A stretch of DNA of 64,000 bases from CBDBCU01 sp965203435 (lineage in GTDB: Bacteria; Chloroflexota; Dehalococcoidia; Lucifugimonadales; UBA3495): positions 248,001 through 312,000 of the forward strand of contig CBDBCU010000008.1 in the NCBI GenBank assembly GCA_965203435.1, read 5' to 3'. The notes beneath the pieces were generated by a model. It searched no databases, had not been told where the DNA came from, and was given only the letters and a program-made list of their open reading frames with translations. Positions 1 through 7,193 of this stretch are shown here, piece by piece. Every line of letters begins with the position of its first letter. The first letter of the stretch is position 1. The translations under genes and the position numbers were made by a program.

Positions 1-343
1 CGCCGTCATCCCGGCGCAAGCCGCAGGCATAATCCTGCCCAACGGTTACTTGCCGATAGACGGCCGACGGCGGCTGATGCCACCAAGTCAAGCGGTCGCC
101 GCCCTGGCAGATCACCCGGCCCTCCGCCGTCAAGCCGCATTGGTCCTTATGCCCGACGGCCAGTCGGATTAAAGGGACTAATTCCGCCGCCGGCAGGGTA
201 GCCGGGACAGCGCCGTCAACGGCCGCCGCCGTAGTCGGCAAGGGGGGGCTAGTCGGTACGGTAGGCGTAGCCGCCGCATTGTTGGCGCAAGCAGCGGCCA
301 GGATCAGGATCAGGGCCAGGGCCGGCCAGTTAAGGAAATTCAT
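1..343 (-). CDS. RCC1-repeat lipoprotein, N-terminal part (runs off the window)
   Basis: The gene starts at the ATG at 343 and is cut by the left edge after 114 codons. The translation opens MNFLNWPALALILILAAACA, a type II signal peptide with the lipobox LAAAC, so the product is probably a lipoprotein. A Pro/Thr/Ala-rich linker follows. The last ~60 residues contain CGLTAEGRVICQGG and then VTVGQDYACGLRRDDG, the blade pattern of RCC1 repeats (CGL..dG.v.CwG...G...aCGLr.dG). RCC1-type beta-propellers are interaction scaffolds and no catalytic role can be read here. It lies on the same strand as the small genes at 447-1796, 104 bp downstream of them. The lipobox and repeats are seen directly; the fold is inferred. 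Confidence 0.75.
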   Translation of the reverse strand, partial: MNFLNWPALALILILAAACANNAAATPTVPTSPPLPTTAAAVDGAVPATLPAAELVPLIRLAVGHKDQCGLTAEGRVICQGGDRLTWWHQPPSAVYRQVTVGQDYACGLRRDDG

Positions 344-446
344 CGATTCTTTAACTCTTTCCGGTCAACCCGGCAACTAATGAATCCGTCCGGGCGGCAG
401 CTTTGCCCGGTCAGAGTTCAGAGCGGGATTTTGTGGTAGGGGGCGG

Positions 447-629
447 CTAATCAGAGTTTTCCGCCGCCTCTTTTCCGGCCGCCGCCGGCTTTTCCCTTTT
501 CCTAATCAACAGGGCCGGAGCCTTGCGCGGGCCCAGGCCGAAGTTCAGCACCGGCGCGCCTAACTCCTTTTCCAGCGGCGTCGGTTTCCGGTTCTGCCGT
601 TCTTTTTCCTTACTGATGCGGAAACCCAT
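447..629 (-). CDS. small basic hypothetical protein, 60 aa
   Basis: A 60-residue Lys/Arg-rich protein beginning MGFRISKEKERQNRKPTPLE and ending in an Ala/Glu stretch. There is no signal peptide or membrane segment. A ribosome binding site (GAGAGG, about 5 nt before the ATG) supports the start. It is the third of three consecutive tiny minus-strand genes downstream of the membrane protein at 1161-1796, and together they look like one transcript. No family is recognised. The strong positive charge could suit nucleic-acid or membrane binding, but that is a guess. Opposite-strand frames of similar length exist here, so coding status rests on the RBS and the operon arrangement. Confidence 0.4.
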   Translation of the reverse strand: MGFRISKEKERQNRKPTPLEKELGAPVLNFGLGPRKAPALLIRKREKPAAAGKEAAENSD

Positions 630-756
630 AGCTACCTCTCATAAACGGTCGTCATCCCCCACCCCTCAAAAGTCAGACCGTAGCCCGGCCGCCGCCGTCA
701 AAACCGCCGGGCTAAATCCATGCGGTGACTTTTGCCGGCGACAAGCCGGCCGGCGG

Positions 757-909
757 TCAGGGCTTGGTCGACTGCTTTTCCGGCTTAGGCCGAAAAGCCC
801 CCGGCGGCTTGCCCGGCTCCCGCTCTACCGGGGGCGGGGCTACCCGAGGGCCACTGTCGCGGCGTAATGGCTTTTGCCTCGGGTTTTCAGGATTGCCGCG
901 ATCCGGCAT
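757..909 (-). CDS. small Pro/Arg/Lys-rich protein, 50 aa
   Basis: Fifty codons from the ATG at 909 to the TGA at 757, beginning MPDRGNPENPRQKPLRRDSG and ending KPEKQSTKP. The start is decided by a strong Shine-Dalgarno, AAGGAGG, 7 nt upstream. The gene just upstream (start 1136) has nearly the same initiation region, GGAGGTTCT followed by ATGCC. The protein has no hydrophobic segment, is very rich in Pro, Arg and Lys, and is probably disordered. No homologue is recognised. It sits between the 43-aa gene and the 60-aa gene on the same strand. Confidence 0.5.
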   Translation of the reverse strand: MPDRGNPENPRQKPLRRDSGPRVAPPPVEREPGKPPGAFRPKPEKQSTKP

Positions 910-1004
910 CAGAGAACCTCCTTAACGGGCGTCCTCCCGTTTTTCAGGAATGTCGCAGTTGTCCCCGGCCCGGTTGGGCAAGAGACAGCCGCAAGGAAAC
1001 CAGG

Positions 1005-1136
1005 TCAGGATTTACGGGGTTGCGCGGGCCGGCGGCCGCCGGGCGGCTTGCCGGGCGGCCAGGATTTAGCGGGCCTTTTCTTAGGCCCGGTTCCCGACTT
1101 CACTACCCTCTTTTGGCTGGCGGTATTGGCCGGCAT
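1005..1136 (-). CDS. small Lys/Pro-rich protein, 43 aa
   Basis: Forty-three codons starting at 1136, MPANTASQKRVVKSGTGPKK and onward, ending RRPAQPRKS. It is preceded by CCGGAGG 5 nt before the ATG. Only 24 bp separate it from the stop of the membrane protein at 1161, so the two are very likely co-transcribed. It is basic and proline-rich, with no transmembrane or signal sequence. It resembles the 50-aa gene at 757-909 in composition, start context and size, which suggests a small family of short basic proteins. The function is unknown. Confidence 0.5.
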   Translation of the reverse strand: MPANTASQKRVVKSGTGPKKRPAKSWPPGKPPGGRRPAQPRKS

Positions 1137-1160
1137 AGAACCTCCGGAGCGTCCCATAAA

Positions 1161-1796
1161 TCATTCCACGACAATTATATCATAGACCGTGGCCGCGGCC
1201 CACCCTTGGGTTTGGGAGGATTTGGGAAATCCCGAGTTGGTGAAAAAGGTATAAAGCAACGCCGTTTTAATATCCGACTTTACTAGGAATTCGCACAGTT
1301 CCTGATGCGTTCCGCCGGGTTCGACGACGCATTCATCCCTTTCCCACCGCCGCTCGACTTCGTCCAGAGTGGGCCATTGAAAGTCGGCATCGTCGCGGTC
1401 GACGAATACCGCATCGTAGAGGGCCTCTACTTCCGGGTCGGACACCGGGGCTATTTGCTGAAGCAGAAAGAAACCCTCCCGCAACTCTACCTTAACCCGG
1501 GAGCCGTTATGCAGCGCCGCTTTTACCGCAATATGCACATAGCTGTCCCCTACCGGCCGGTGGGAAACTTCGTGGGTGATGGTCAGGTGCGGGGCAAAGT
1601 CCCGGAACAGCTGCAATTTGTAGGCGGCGACCAGGCCGCCGCCGATAATCGCCATCGCCGTGAGGACCGCCTGGACGATGCCGGCCGCATCTTTCAGTTC
1701 TCCGGCCGGCAAAAGCCAGTGCAATGCGCCAACGGCCGCCGGCGCCATCAGCAGCGCCAGGAAAATCAGCAGGTTGCGCCGAATATGGCCCGGCAT
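1161..1796 (-). CDS. membrane-anchored hypothetical protein, 211 aa
   Basis: The N-terminus holds two membrane segments, at roughly residues 7-28 (LLIFLALLMAPAAVGALHWL) and 38-60 (AGIVQAVLTAMAIIGGGLVA). A soluble domain of about 150 residues follows, with beta-type sequence (LTITHEVSHRPV, YVHIAVKAALHN) and several acidic stretches (DRDDADFQW, DEVERRWERDE). No family is identified. An AAGAGG box lies upstream of the ATG at 1796. It heads the minus-strand run of small genes extending towards the left edge. The topology suggests an anchored cytoplasmic or periplasmic sensor or binding domain, which is inference. Confidence 0.65.
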   Translation of the reverse strand: MPGHIRRNLLIFLALLMAPAAVGALHWLLPAGELKDAAGIVQAVLTAMAIIGGGLVAAYKLQLFRDFAPHLTITHEVSHRPVGDSYVHIAVKAALHNGSRVKVELREGFFLLQQIAPVSDPEVEALYDAVFVDRDDADFQWPTLDEVERRWERDECVVEPGGTHQELCEFLVKSDIKTALLYTFFTNSGFPKSSQTQGWAAATVYDIIVVE

Positions 1797-1907
1797 ATAA
1801 ACCGCCTCTTAAAAAGTCCGGCCGCCCTAGCCGGCCGGCGGCCGTTGAGAAACCGCCGGCCGGGGATTTATGCCGGCCGGCCGGGAAATCAGGCCGCCGC
1901 CAACCCC

Positions 1908-3545
1908 CTAAAAGTTAGAGCGCCGCGCCTCCAGGCCGGTGTGGATGTCAATCAGCACGGTGCGGCCCTGGGCGTTCAGCTGCTGGGCCAGCTGCAAGGC
2001 CGGGGCTACCTCGCCAGGCTGGGTTACGGTCAGGCCCACCGCGCCCATGCCCTCGGCGATCTTGGCGTAATCCCCGGTCATCCGGGTCGCCCCGTACAGC
2101 TCGTTGGCCGTGGGATAGCCGCCGGGATAAGTCGCCATCCCGCCGTTGTTCAGCACAATGGTGGTGATGGGCGCGCCGGCCCGCACCGCCGTCTCGATAT
2201 CCAGCCCGGACATCCCGAAAGCGCCATCCCCCATAAAGTTCAGGCAGAACTTGTCGGGCCGGGCCAGCTTGGCCCCAATCATCAGGGGGATGCCGTAGCC
2301 CAGATGGGTGGTTTTGCCCCAGCCGATATAGCTGTGCGGCGTGGTGCCGGGGTAAAAGGGCATAATGGTGTCCCGGGGGGCGCCGGCGTCGTGGGTAACG
2401 ATGCTGTTTTCCTTATCCAGCGTCCGCTCCAATTCGCCGATGACCCGGTAGTGGCTGATGGGAACTTCGTCGGTTTTCAGGATGTCGGCCCATTCGCCGA
2501 ACCAGGAATCGCGGACCGCGGCGATTTCGGCGGCGATATTGGTCGTCCCTTTCCGTCCCTTTTCCCCGGCCTGGGCTTTGACCTCGGCAATCAGGGCTTG
2601 CAGGGTCAGCTTGGCGTCGCCGGGCAGTCCCACATCCACGAAATAATCCTTGTTGATGTCGTCGATGCTTTCCACATTGTGGATGATGACCTTGCCGTCG
2701 GGAATGGGCTGGCCGTAGCTGGTGCGGGTCATACTGGAGCCGACGGCAAACAGCACATCGGACTCTTGCAGCCAGGTGCGGGCCGGCAGGGAGGTGCTGC
2801 TGCTGCCCGACCCCAGGGCCAGGGGATGGCGCTCGTCAAAGGAGGATTTGCCGGGCATAGTGCAATAGACCGGAATTTCGGTCAACTCGGCGAACTCTTG
2901 CAGTTCTTTGGTGGCTCCGGCAAAGAGGACGCCCATTCCCGACCAGATGACCGGCTTTTTGGCGTTCAGCAGCAGGTTCACCGCCGTTTTGACTTCGGCG
3001 GCGTCCGGGGATTGGCGCAACCGCTTGGGCGGCTGATAGTTCATCGCCGTTTCCGGCACTTCCATCGTCCCCACATCCGCGGGAATTTCCACGATAACCG
3101 GGCCGGGGCGGCCGTTGCGGAGGGCGTGAAAGGCCCGGCGCATTACATTAGCCACCTGGCCGGGCTGGACGATAACCTCGCCGAACTTGGAGACGGTGCG
3201 GTAGGTGCGGGTGGGGGAAAAGTTGGGCTTGACCGCGTACTGGCCCAGGGCCGGGCCGCCGGGCAGGTAGAGGAGGGGGACATTGTCGCTGTACGCCTGG
3301 GCCAGGCCGCCCATGGAGTTTTCGGAGCCGGGGCCGCCCTGGGTGATGGTGACGCCGAACTTTTCCCGCCCGTTCAGCCGGCTGAACCCGTCGGCGGCCA
3401 TCAGCGCCCCCCGTTCCTGACGGAACATAATGGTGCGGATGCCCTCCTGGGCGGCGTGTTCAATCAGCTGGTTCGAGGGAAAGCAGGAAACCCACTCCAC
3501 CCCCTCGAGTTTCAGGATGCGGGCCACGGCTTGCATAACATTCAT
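1908..3545 (-). CDS. thiamine pyrophosphate-dependent enzyme, acetolactate synthase-like
   Basis: A 545-aa member of the TPP-requiring AHAS/POX superfamily with three domains in order: N-terminal pyrimidine-binding, central Rossmann-like and C-terminal PP-binding. The conserved glutamate that activates TPP is in FRQERGALMAADGF (E44). The PP/Mg motif GDGAFGMSGLDIE...VLNNGG lies around residues 437-465. The start at 3545 (MNVMQAVARIL) is preferred over an upstream in-frame codon because GGAGG precedes it. Substrate specificity cannot be read: acetolactate synthase, oxalyl-CoA- or benzoylformate-decarboxylase-like and sulfoacetaldehyde-type enzymes share these motifs. No small regulatory subunit or ilv gene is adjacent, which argues against a standard branched-chain biosynthesis role. 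Confidence 0.85.
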   Translation of the reverse strand: MNVMQAVARILKLEGVEWVSCFPSNQLIEHAAQEGIRTIMFRQERGALMAADGFSRLNGREKFGVTITQGGPGSENSMGGLAQAYSDNVPLLYLPGGPALGQYAVKPNFSPTRTYRTVSKFGEVIVQPGQVANVMRRAFHALRNGRPGPVIVEIPADVGTMEVPETAMNYQPPKRLRQSPDAAEVKTAVNLLLNAKKPVIWSGMGVLFAGATKELQEFAELTEIPVYCTMPGKSSFDERHPLALGSGSSSTSLPARTWLQESDVLFAVGSSMTRTSYGQPIPDGKVIIHNVESIDDINKDYFVDVGLPGDAKLTLQALIAEVKAQAGEKGRKGTTNIAAEIAAVRDSWFGEWADILKTDEVPISHYRVIGELERTLDKENSIVTHDAGAPRDTIMPFYPGTTPHSYIGWGKTTHLGYGIPLMIGAKLARPDKFCLNFMGDGAFGMSGLDIETAVRAGAPITTIVLNNGGMATYPGGYPTANELYGATRMTGDYAKIAEGMGAVGLTVTQPGEVAPALQLAQQLNAQGRTVLIDIHTGLEARRSNF

Positions 3546-3640
3546 CGGGTAAATCCTCCGCCGGATAGATTTGGTTCGGGGCCAGTATAGTAGCAAAGAC
3601 GGGGCGGGTCAAATGGGGGGATGGGGCAAACATGGAGGGG

Positions 3641-3790
3641 CAGGATAGACGGGATTTTTGTATCGGATTAGAACGGTACGGGCCGCCCCTACCGTCATTC
3701 CCGCGTAAGCGGGAATCCCGAACGGTACTGCCTTAGGATGGTATTGTCGACAGGCAACCGTGGGATTCCCGCTTACGCGGGAATGACGGT
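3641..3790. repeat. REP-type inverted repeat next to half of a second repeat family
   Basis: This occupies most of the 360-bp gap 3546-3905. At 3641-3682 is half of the GGATAGACAGGATTTT-type element seen complete at 15841-15950. At 3691-3790 is a perfect-armed palindrome, ACCGTCATTCCCGCGTAAGC... and its reverse complement, around a ~45-nt centre. This is the most frequent repeat family in the window. Confidence 0.9.
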
Positions 3791-3831
3791 TTCCTAGTAA
3801 AATAGATTTCTAAAATCGCCCCGAAAATGCC

Positions 3832-3860
3832 TTGACCTATCCCGCCGCCGGGGTTATACT
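3832..3860 (+). promoter_or_regulatory. sigma-70-type promoter of the secreted-protein gene at 3906
   Basis: TTGACC (3832-3837), a 17-bp spacer and TATACT (3855-3860). A 5' leader of roughly 38 nt then carries GAGG 8 nt before the ATG at 3906. The paralogue at 27366 has an equally good promoter in the same position. Confidence 0.7.
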
Positions 3861-3905
3861 GGTTAGCAATCAAAGCCCCCTAACCTCAGCCGCGAGGAAA
3901 TTGCC

Positions 3906-4802
3906 ATGTCCCTACGCAATGCAGTGGTCGCCCTTGCCTTTCTAATAGCATTTTTCGCAGGGGGGGGGTATCCATCAGCCCAAGCCCGCGCCATCCCCTG
4001 GGACTGTTCCGACTGGCAAGCCTTTGCCCACGAGGATCGCACGACCGCCATCCTGGAATCCCTGGCCGAAAACCGGGGCAAGACTCTCTACTGCGGCGTC
4101 GACCAGTCCGACACTTTCAGCAAGGCCGAAACCTGGCAAGCCGGCAAAGACCGCAACGAACGGGATGACACCGTCTATTTCGGGGAACGCGGCCAGTTCC
4201 GCGGCTTTATCGCCGCCCAAGAGGGTTGGCTGACCGACGGGGAATCCGGCGTTACCGGGGTAAGCATCGACCGCATCTTTGAGTTTCCCCGGGAAAAGCG
4301 GCGGGTTAAGCGGGTCAAGCGGCTTAACATCAGCGGTCAATCCGACAGTACCGTTAGAGAGTCCTGCCACAGTGCCGCCGCGAACCCCGGCGACCTGCTC
4401 TGTTCGGCTAGGGGCGCCGCGGGGTCTGCTACGGGGCAAGCTGGGGCGGAAGTAGGCGCCCGGAATAATCAGCTCGGCTACCTCTCCACCACTACCAACT
4501 GGGGACAAACCGGCGGCACCGCGCGCATCGATTGGGAGACCCACCGCGTCGACTACTGGCAAGAACTGGCGGACGAAGTGGCCGGCGCGGCTTGCCGGGA
4601 ACGGGGCTACCGGCTGGCCCGCGCGGTTTTCGGCCCCGGCCACGACAACCGCAAAGGAGCCGGCGCGTGGCGACAGGGGGACGACTTGGGCTGGTTTTAC
4701 ACTGATGATCAGGACGGTGGTGCGATTCACCAATACCAAGCCTGGCAAAGCCGGACCTGGACGGCTACCTGCAAGAAAACCATCCGGCGCAGCCGGCGGT
4801 AG
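3906..4802 (+). CDS. secreted protein of unknown function with a G9 tract in its signal peptide (298 aa)
   Basis: The signal peptide covers residues 1-28 and its end is AGGGYPSAQA; cleavage is likely after AQA. The three glycines are encoded by an uninterrupted run of nine Gs at 3960-3968. The mature part begins IPWDCSDWQAFAHEDRT and has several Cys and many Trp/Tyr. It ends in a basic tail, RTWTATCKKTIRRSRR. The first ~120 mature residues and the last ~25 are nearly identical to the gene at 27366-28311, whereas the middle differs strongly. No known domain is recognised. In this copy the G-tract keeps the frame open; in the paralogue a ten-G tract breaks it. Export is well supported, function unknown. 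Confidence 0.8.
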   Translation: MSLRNAVVALAFLIAFFAGGGYPSAQARAIPWDCSDWQAFAHEDRTTAILESLAENRGKTLYCGVDQSDTFSKAETWQAGKDRNERDDTVYFGERGQFRGFIAAQEGWLTDGESGVTGVSIDRIFEFPREKRRVKRVKRLNISGQSDSTVRESCHSAAANPGDLLCSARGAAGSATGQAGAEVGARNNQLGYLSTTTNWGQTGGTARIDWETHRVDYWQELADEVAGAACRERGYRLARAVFGPGHDNRKGAGAWRQGDDLGWFYTDDQDGGAIHQYQAWQSRTWTATCKKTIRRSRR

Positions 4803-4813
4803 GGGGCATTCCC

Positions 4814-5037
4814 CATCCTTCAACAAGTTCAGGATGAGCGGATTCGCCCTATTCCGCTCACCCTGAACCGGCCGCCCTATCCGTTCCTCCTGCAACGATG
4901 TTCAGGACGAACGGATTCCCCTATTCAGCTCCTCCTGAACCGGCCGCCCTATTCCGCTCCTCCTGAACCGGCGGCCCCATCCGCTCCTCCCGAACCGGCC
5001 GCCCCCATCCGCTCATCCTGAACTTGTTGAAGGATGG
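4814..5037. repeat. cluster of GTTCAGGATGAGCGG-type repeats
   Basis: This fills the ~300-bp gap 4803-5106. A complete unit (TCCTTCAACAAGTTCAGGAT) is at 4816-4840 and an inverted copy at 5017-5037. Several degenerate short units (CTCCTGAACCGGCCGCCC and variants) lie between. No gene is seen in it. Confidence 0.8.
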
Positions 5038-5106
5038 CAAGGGACGGTTTCTATAGACAATTGCCTGATGGTAGAATGGAAGTAAAGCCGGGCCGCGGAG
5101 GTTTTA

Positions 5107-5337
5107 ATGGAATGGAAAGGGCTAATCAGCGTCGACCCGCAGGTGTGCCACGGCAAACCCTGCATCGCCGGCACCCGGATTATGGTGTCGGTGGTATTGG
5201 ACAACCTGGCCGCCGGATTGACGCCGGAGGAAATTGTCGCCGCCTACCCGACTTTGACCGGGGCCGGCGTCCGGGCGGCGGTAGCCTATGCGGCGGAATT
5301 GGCTAAGGCCCAGGAAGGGGCGGGGGCGCTTTCTTGA
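5107..5337 (+). CDS. DUF433 antitoxin-like protein
   Basis: A 76-aa protein with the DUF433 signature: LISVDPQVCHGKPCIAGTRI (residues 6-25), then LAAGLTPEEIVAAYPTLT. DUF433 proteins are small winged-helix-like proteins usually encoded just before a DUF5615 PIN-like protein, and the pair is regarded as a VapBC-type toxin-antitoxin module. Here the next gene is exactly that partner and overlaps the stop codon by one base (TGATG). The predicted role is a DNA-binding antitoxin controlling its own operon. Confidence 0.85.
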   Translation: MEWKGLISVDPQVCHGKPCIAGTRIMVSVVLDNLAAGLTPEEIVAAYPTLTGAGVRAAVAYAAELAKAQEGAGALS

Positions 5338-5687
5338 TGCAGTTCAAGATTGACGAGAACCTGCCACCCGAACTGGCTGACTTGCTGGCGGCGGCGGGAC
5401 ACGATGCCAGTACCGTTCCCGGCGAGCGATTGGGCGGCGCGGCCGACCCGGAAATCGCTGCGGTCTGCCGGCAGGAAGGACGGATTTTGATTACCCTGGA
5501 TCTGGATTTTGCCGACATCCGGTTTTACCCGCCGGGATCCCTGCCGGGCGCGGTAGTAATGCGGCTGGACAATCAGGACAAGCCTAACCTTTTGCGGGTC
5601 TTTTCCTGGCTGATTCCCAACCTTGACCCGAGCTTGCAGGGAAACCTTTGGATAGTCGAGGAGGATAGGATAAGAGCCCGGGAGTGA
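5337..5687 (+). CDS. DUF5615 PIN-like toxin
   Basis: A 116-aa protein beginning MQFKIDENLPPELADLLAAA, the classic start of DUF5615 (Mut7-C-like) PIN-fold proteins. Conserved acids are visible: D6/E7 in IDEN and the DLDFAD motif after ILITLD. PIN-fold toxins cleave RNA using such acidic residues with Mg. The ATG at 5337 overlaps the DUF433 stop; a TTG three bases earlier is possible but less likely. The family length is normal and it appears intact. Confidence 0.85.
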   Translation: MQFKIDENLPPELADLLAAAGHDASTVPGERLGGAADPEIAAVCRQEGRILITLDLDFADIRFYPPGSLPGAVVMRLDNQDKPNLLRVFSWLIPNLDPSLQGNLWIVEEDRIRARE

Positions 5688-5818
5688 GGGCAACCGCCGC
5701 CATAACCCCTTGCCAAACCGCCCCCCATCCCTTACCCTGTCCCCTACTGGCAGCAACGGCAACTCCGCGGCAACGGCAATCGGCAACTAACCGCAGCAGC
5801 GGCACAGGAGGCGCGCTT

Positions 5819-6964
5819 ATGGGCTGGTCGCGGCATCATCCCCTGGGACTGATCCACTCCAACCCCGAGCACAGCTACCGGGGCTATACCCTGCTGGCAA
5901 CCAATCGCGGCGGTGATTATGCCCACCTCATTGACCTGGAGGGCCGGGTCTGCCACCGCTGGCAGCATCCGGAGGGCATTGCCTACGGCTACCTGCTGCC
6001 CAACGGCCATCTGCTCTTTCGCAGCGCCCCGCCCCGGCCCGGCTCCGGCGAAACGGAAGTGGGCGGCGGCCAGTCCCGTTCCTTGATTGAACTGGATTGG
6101 GACGGCCGGGTGGCGTGGGAATACCGCAGCCCGGAAATGCACCTGCATCACGACTTTGAGCGCCTGCCCAACGGCAACACCCTGATTTTGCTCTGGACGC
6201 CGCTGCCCGCCGAATTGACCGCCCAAGTACAGGGCGGTTTCCGCACCGATAACGACCCGGCGCAGATGTACGGGGATGTGGTGCAGGAAATCACTCCGGC
6301 CGGGGAAGTGGTCTGGCAGTGGAACTCCTGGGAGTTTCTGGATGTGACGGAGGATGTCATCTGCCCCCTGGAGGGGCGCAAGGAGTGGACGCATCAGAAC
6401 GCCCTGAACCTCACGCCGGCCGGCGATTTGCTGGTCAGCTACCGCCAGACCAGCACCGTGGGGATTGTCGACCGGGCCAGCGGCGTTTTCAAGTGGAAGT
6501 GGGGGCCGGGGCAGGTCTATCATCAGCATCATCCCACCTGGCTGGACAACGGGCGGGTAATGCTTTTTGACAACGGCTGCCATCGCCGCGGCGCCCCCAG
6601 CCATTCCCGCATTGTTGAGGTGGATCCGGAAAGCAACGAAATCGGCTGGGAATATCAGGGAACGCCCAACATATCCTTTTTCAGCTACAACATCAGCAGC
6701 GCGGAACGGCAGCCCAACGGCAACACCGTCATTTGCGAGGGCGCGCCGGGGCGGATTTTCGAGGTAACGGCCGCCGGGGAAATCGTCTGGGAATATATCA
6801 ATCCCTGGTTTGGCGAGGCCCCGGCCGGCGGCGGCCCGCCGCTGAACGGCGTATTCCGGGCGCACCGCTACGGCCCTGACCATCCCGCCCTGCACAACAA
6901 AGATTTAGACCCGGCCCGCCACGCCAACCGGAACCGGCTGTATGCCGCCGACACTTTCCCCTGA
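5819..6964 (+). CDS. arylsulfotransferase (ASST)-like beta-propeller protein
   Basis: 381 aa from the ATG at 5819, chosen because AGGAGG lies 7 nt upstream. An upstream extension would be low-complexity and unlike the family. Repeated short blades are seen: GYTLLATNRGGDYAHLIDLE, GRVCHRWQHPEG, LPNGHLLF, LPNGNTLILLW, GEVVWQWNSWEF, LTPAGDLLVSYR, GEIVWEYINPWF. This is the six-bladed propeller pattern of arylsulfotransferase/ASST-like proteins (PF05935/PF14269). ASST enzymes transfer sulfate between phenols through a catalytic histidine, and several His are present, for example NALNLTPAG preceded by WTHQ. No signal peptide is visible, so a cytoplasmic and possibly non-sulfotransferase role is possible. 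Confidence 0.7.
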   Translation: MGWSRHHPLGLIHSNPEHSYRGYTLLATNRGGDYAHLIDLEGRVCHRWQHPEGIAYGYLLPNGHLLFRSAPPRPGSGETEVGGGQSRSLIELDWDGRVAWEYRSPEMHLHHDFERLPNGNTLILLWTPLPAELTAQVQGGFRTDNDPAQMYGDVVQEITPAGEVVWQWNSWEFLDVTEDVICPLEGRKEWTHQNALNLTPAGDLLVSYRQTSTVGIVDRASGVFKWKWGPGQVYHQHHPTWLDNGRVMLFDNGCHRRGAPSHSRIVEVDPESNEIGWEYQGTPNISFFSYNISSAERQPNGNTVICEGAPGRIFEVTAAGEIVWEYINPWFGEAPAGGGPPLNGVFRAHRYGPDHPALHNKDLDPARHANRNRLYAADTFP

Positions 6965-6983
6965 CCCGGGAGACGGGCACCCC

Positions 6984-7084
6984 ACCGTCATTCCCGCGTA
7001 AGCGGGAATCCCGACGGCATTGCCAAAGACCGGCACATTACCCATCCGGCTTTTCTAGATTCCCGCTTACGCGGGAATGACGGT
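6984..7084. repeat. REP-type inverted repeat (ACCGTCATTCCCGCG family)
   Basis: Palindrome with 5' arm ACCGTCATTCCCGCGTAAGC and the matching 3' arm ending TGACGGT, around a ~40-nt centre. It lies between the arylsulfotransferase-like gene and the pcrA promoter. Confidence 0.9.
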
Positions 7085-7158
7085 AGAGGCGGTTGACGGT
7101 AGATAGGGGCGGCGGGTACGACGGGTAGAAAGGCGGCAGGAATGATGACAAGGGGTGA

Positions 7159-7186
7159 GAGACAACCCCAAAATCTATGCTATAAT
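7159..7186 (+). promoter_or_regulatory. promoter of pcrA, probably giving a leaderless transcript
   Basis: A consensus TATAAT at 7181-7186 with GAGACA 16 bp upstream (7159-7164). The -10 box ends only 7 nt before the ATG at 7194. Transcription would therefore start at or next to the start codon, and no Shine-Dalgarno is present. Confidence 0.55.
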
Positions 7187-7193
7187 CCCGCTT

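Noticed and set aside
1305..3590. Long plus-strand open frame (761 codons) opposite the TPP enzyme
   Set aside because: It is the antisense shadow of the TPP-enzyme gene and the membrane-protein gene. In GC-rich DNA such long antisense frames are common; it has no recognisable domain and no RBS.
4814..5037. Peptide-coding potential in the GTTCAGGATGAGCGG repeat clusters
   Set aside because: Frames through the repeats give the same low-complexity peptide (ILNLLKD, FNKFRMSG) at many unrelated loci, which is repeat-derived and not a gene.
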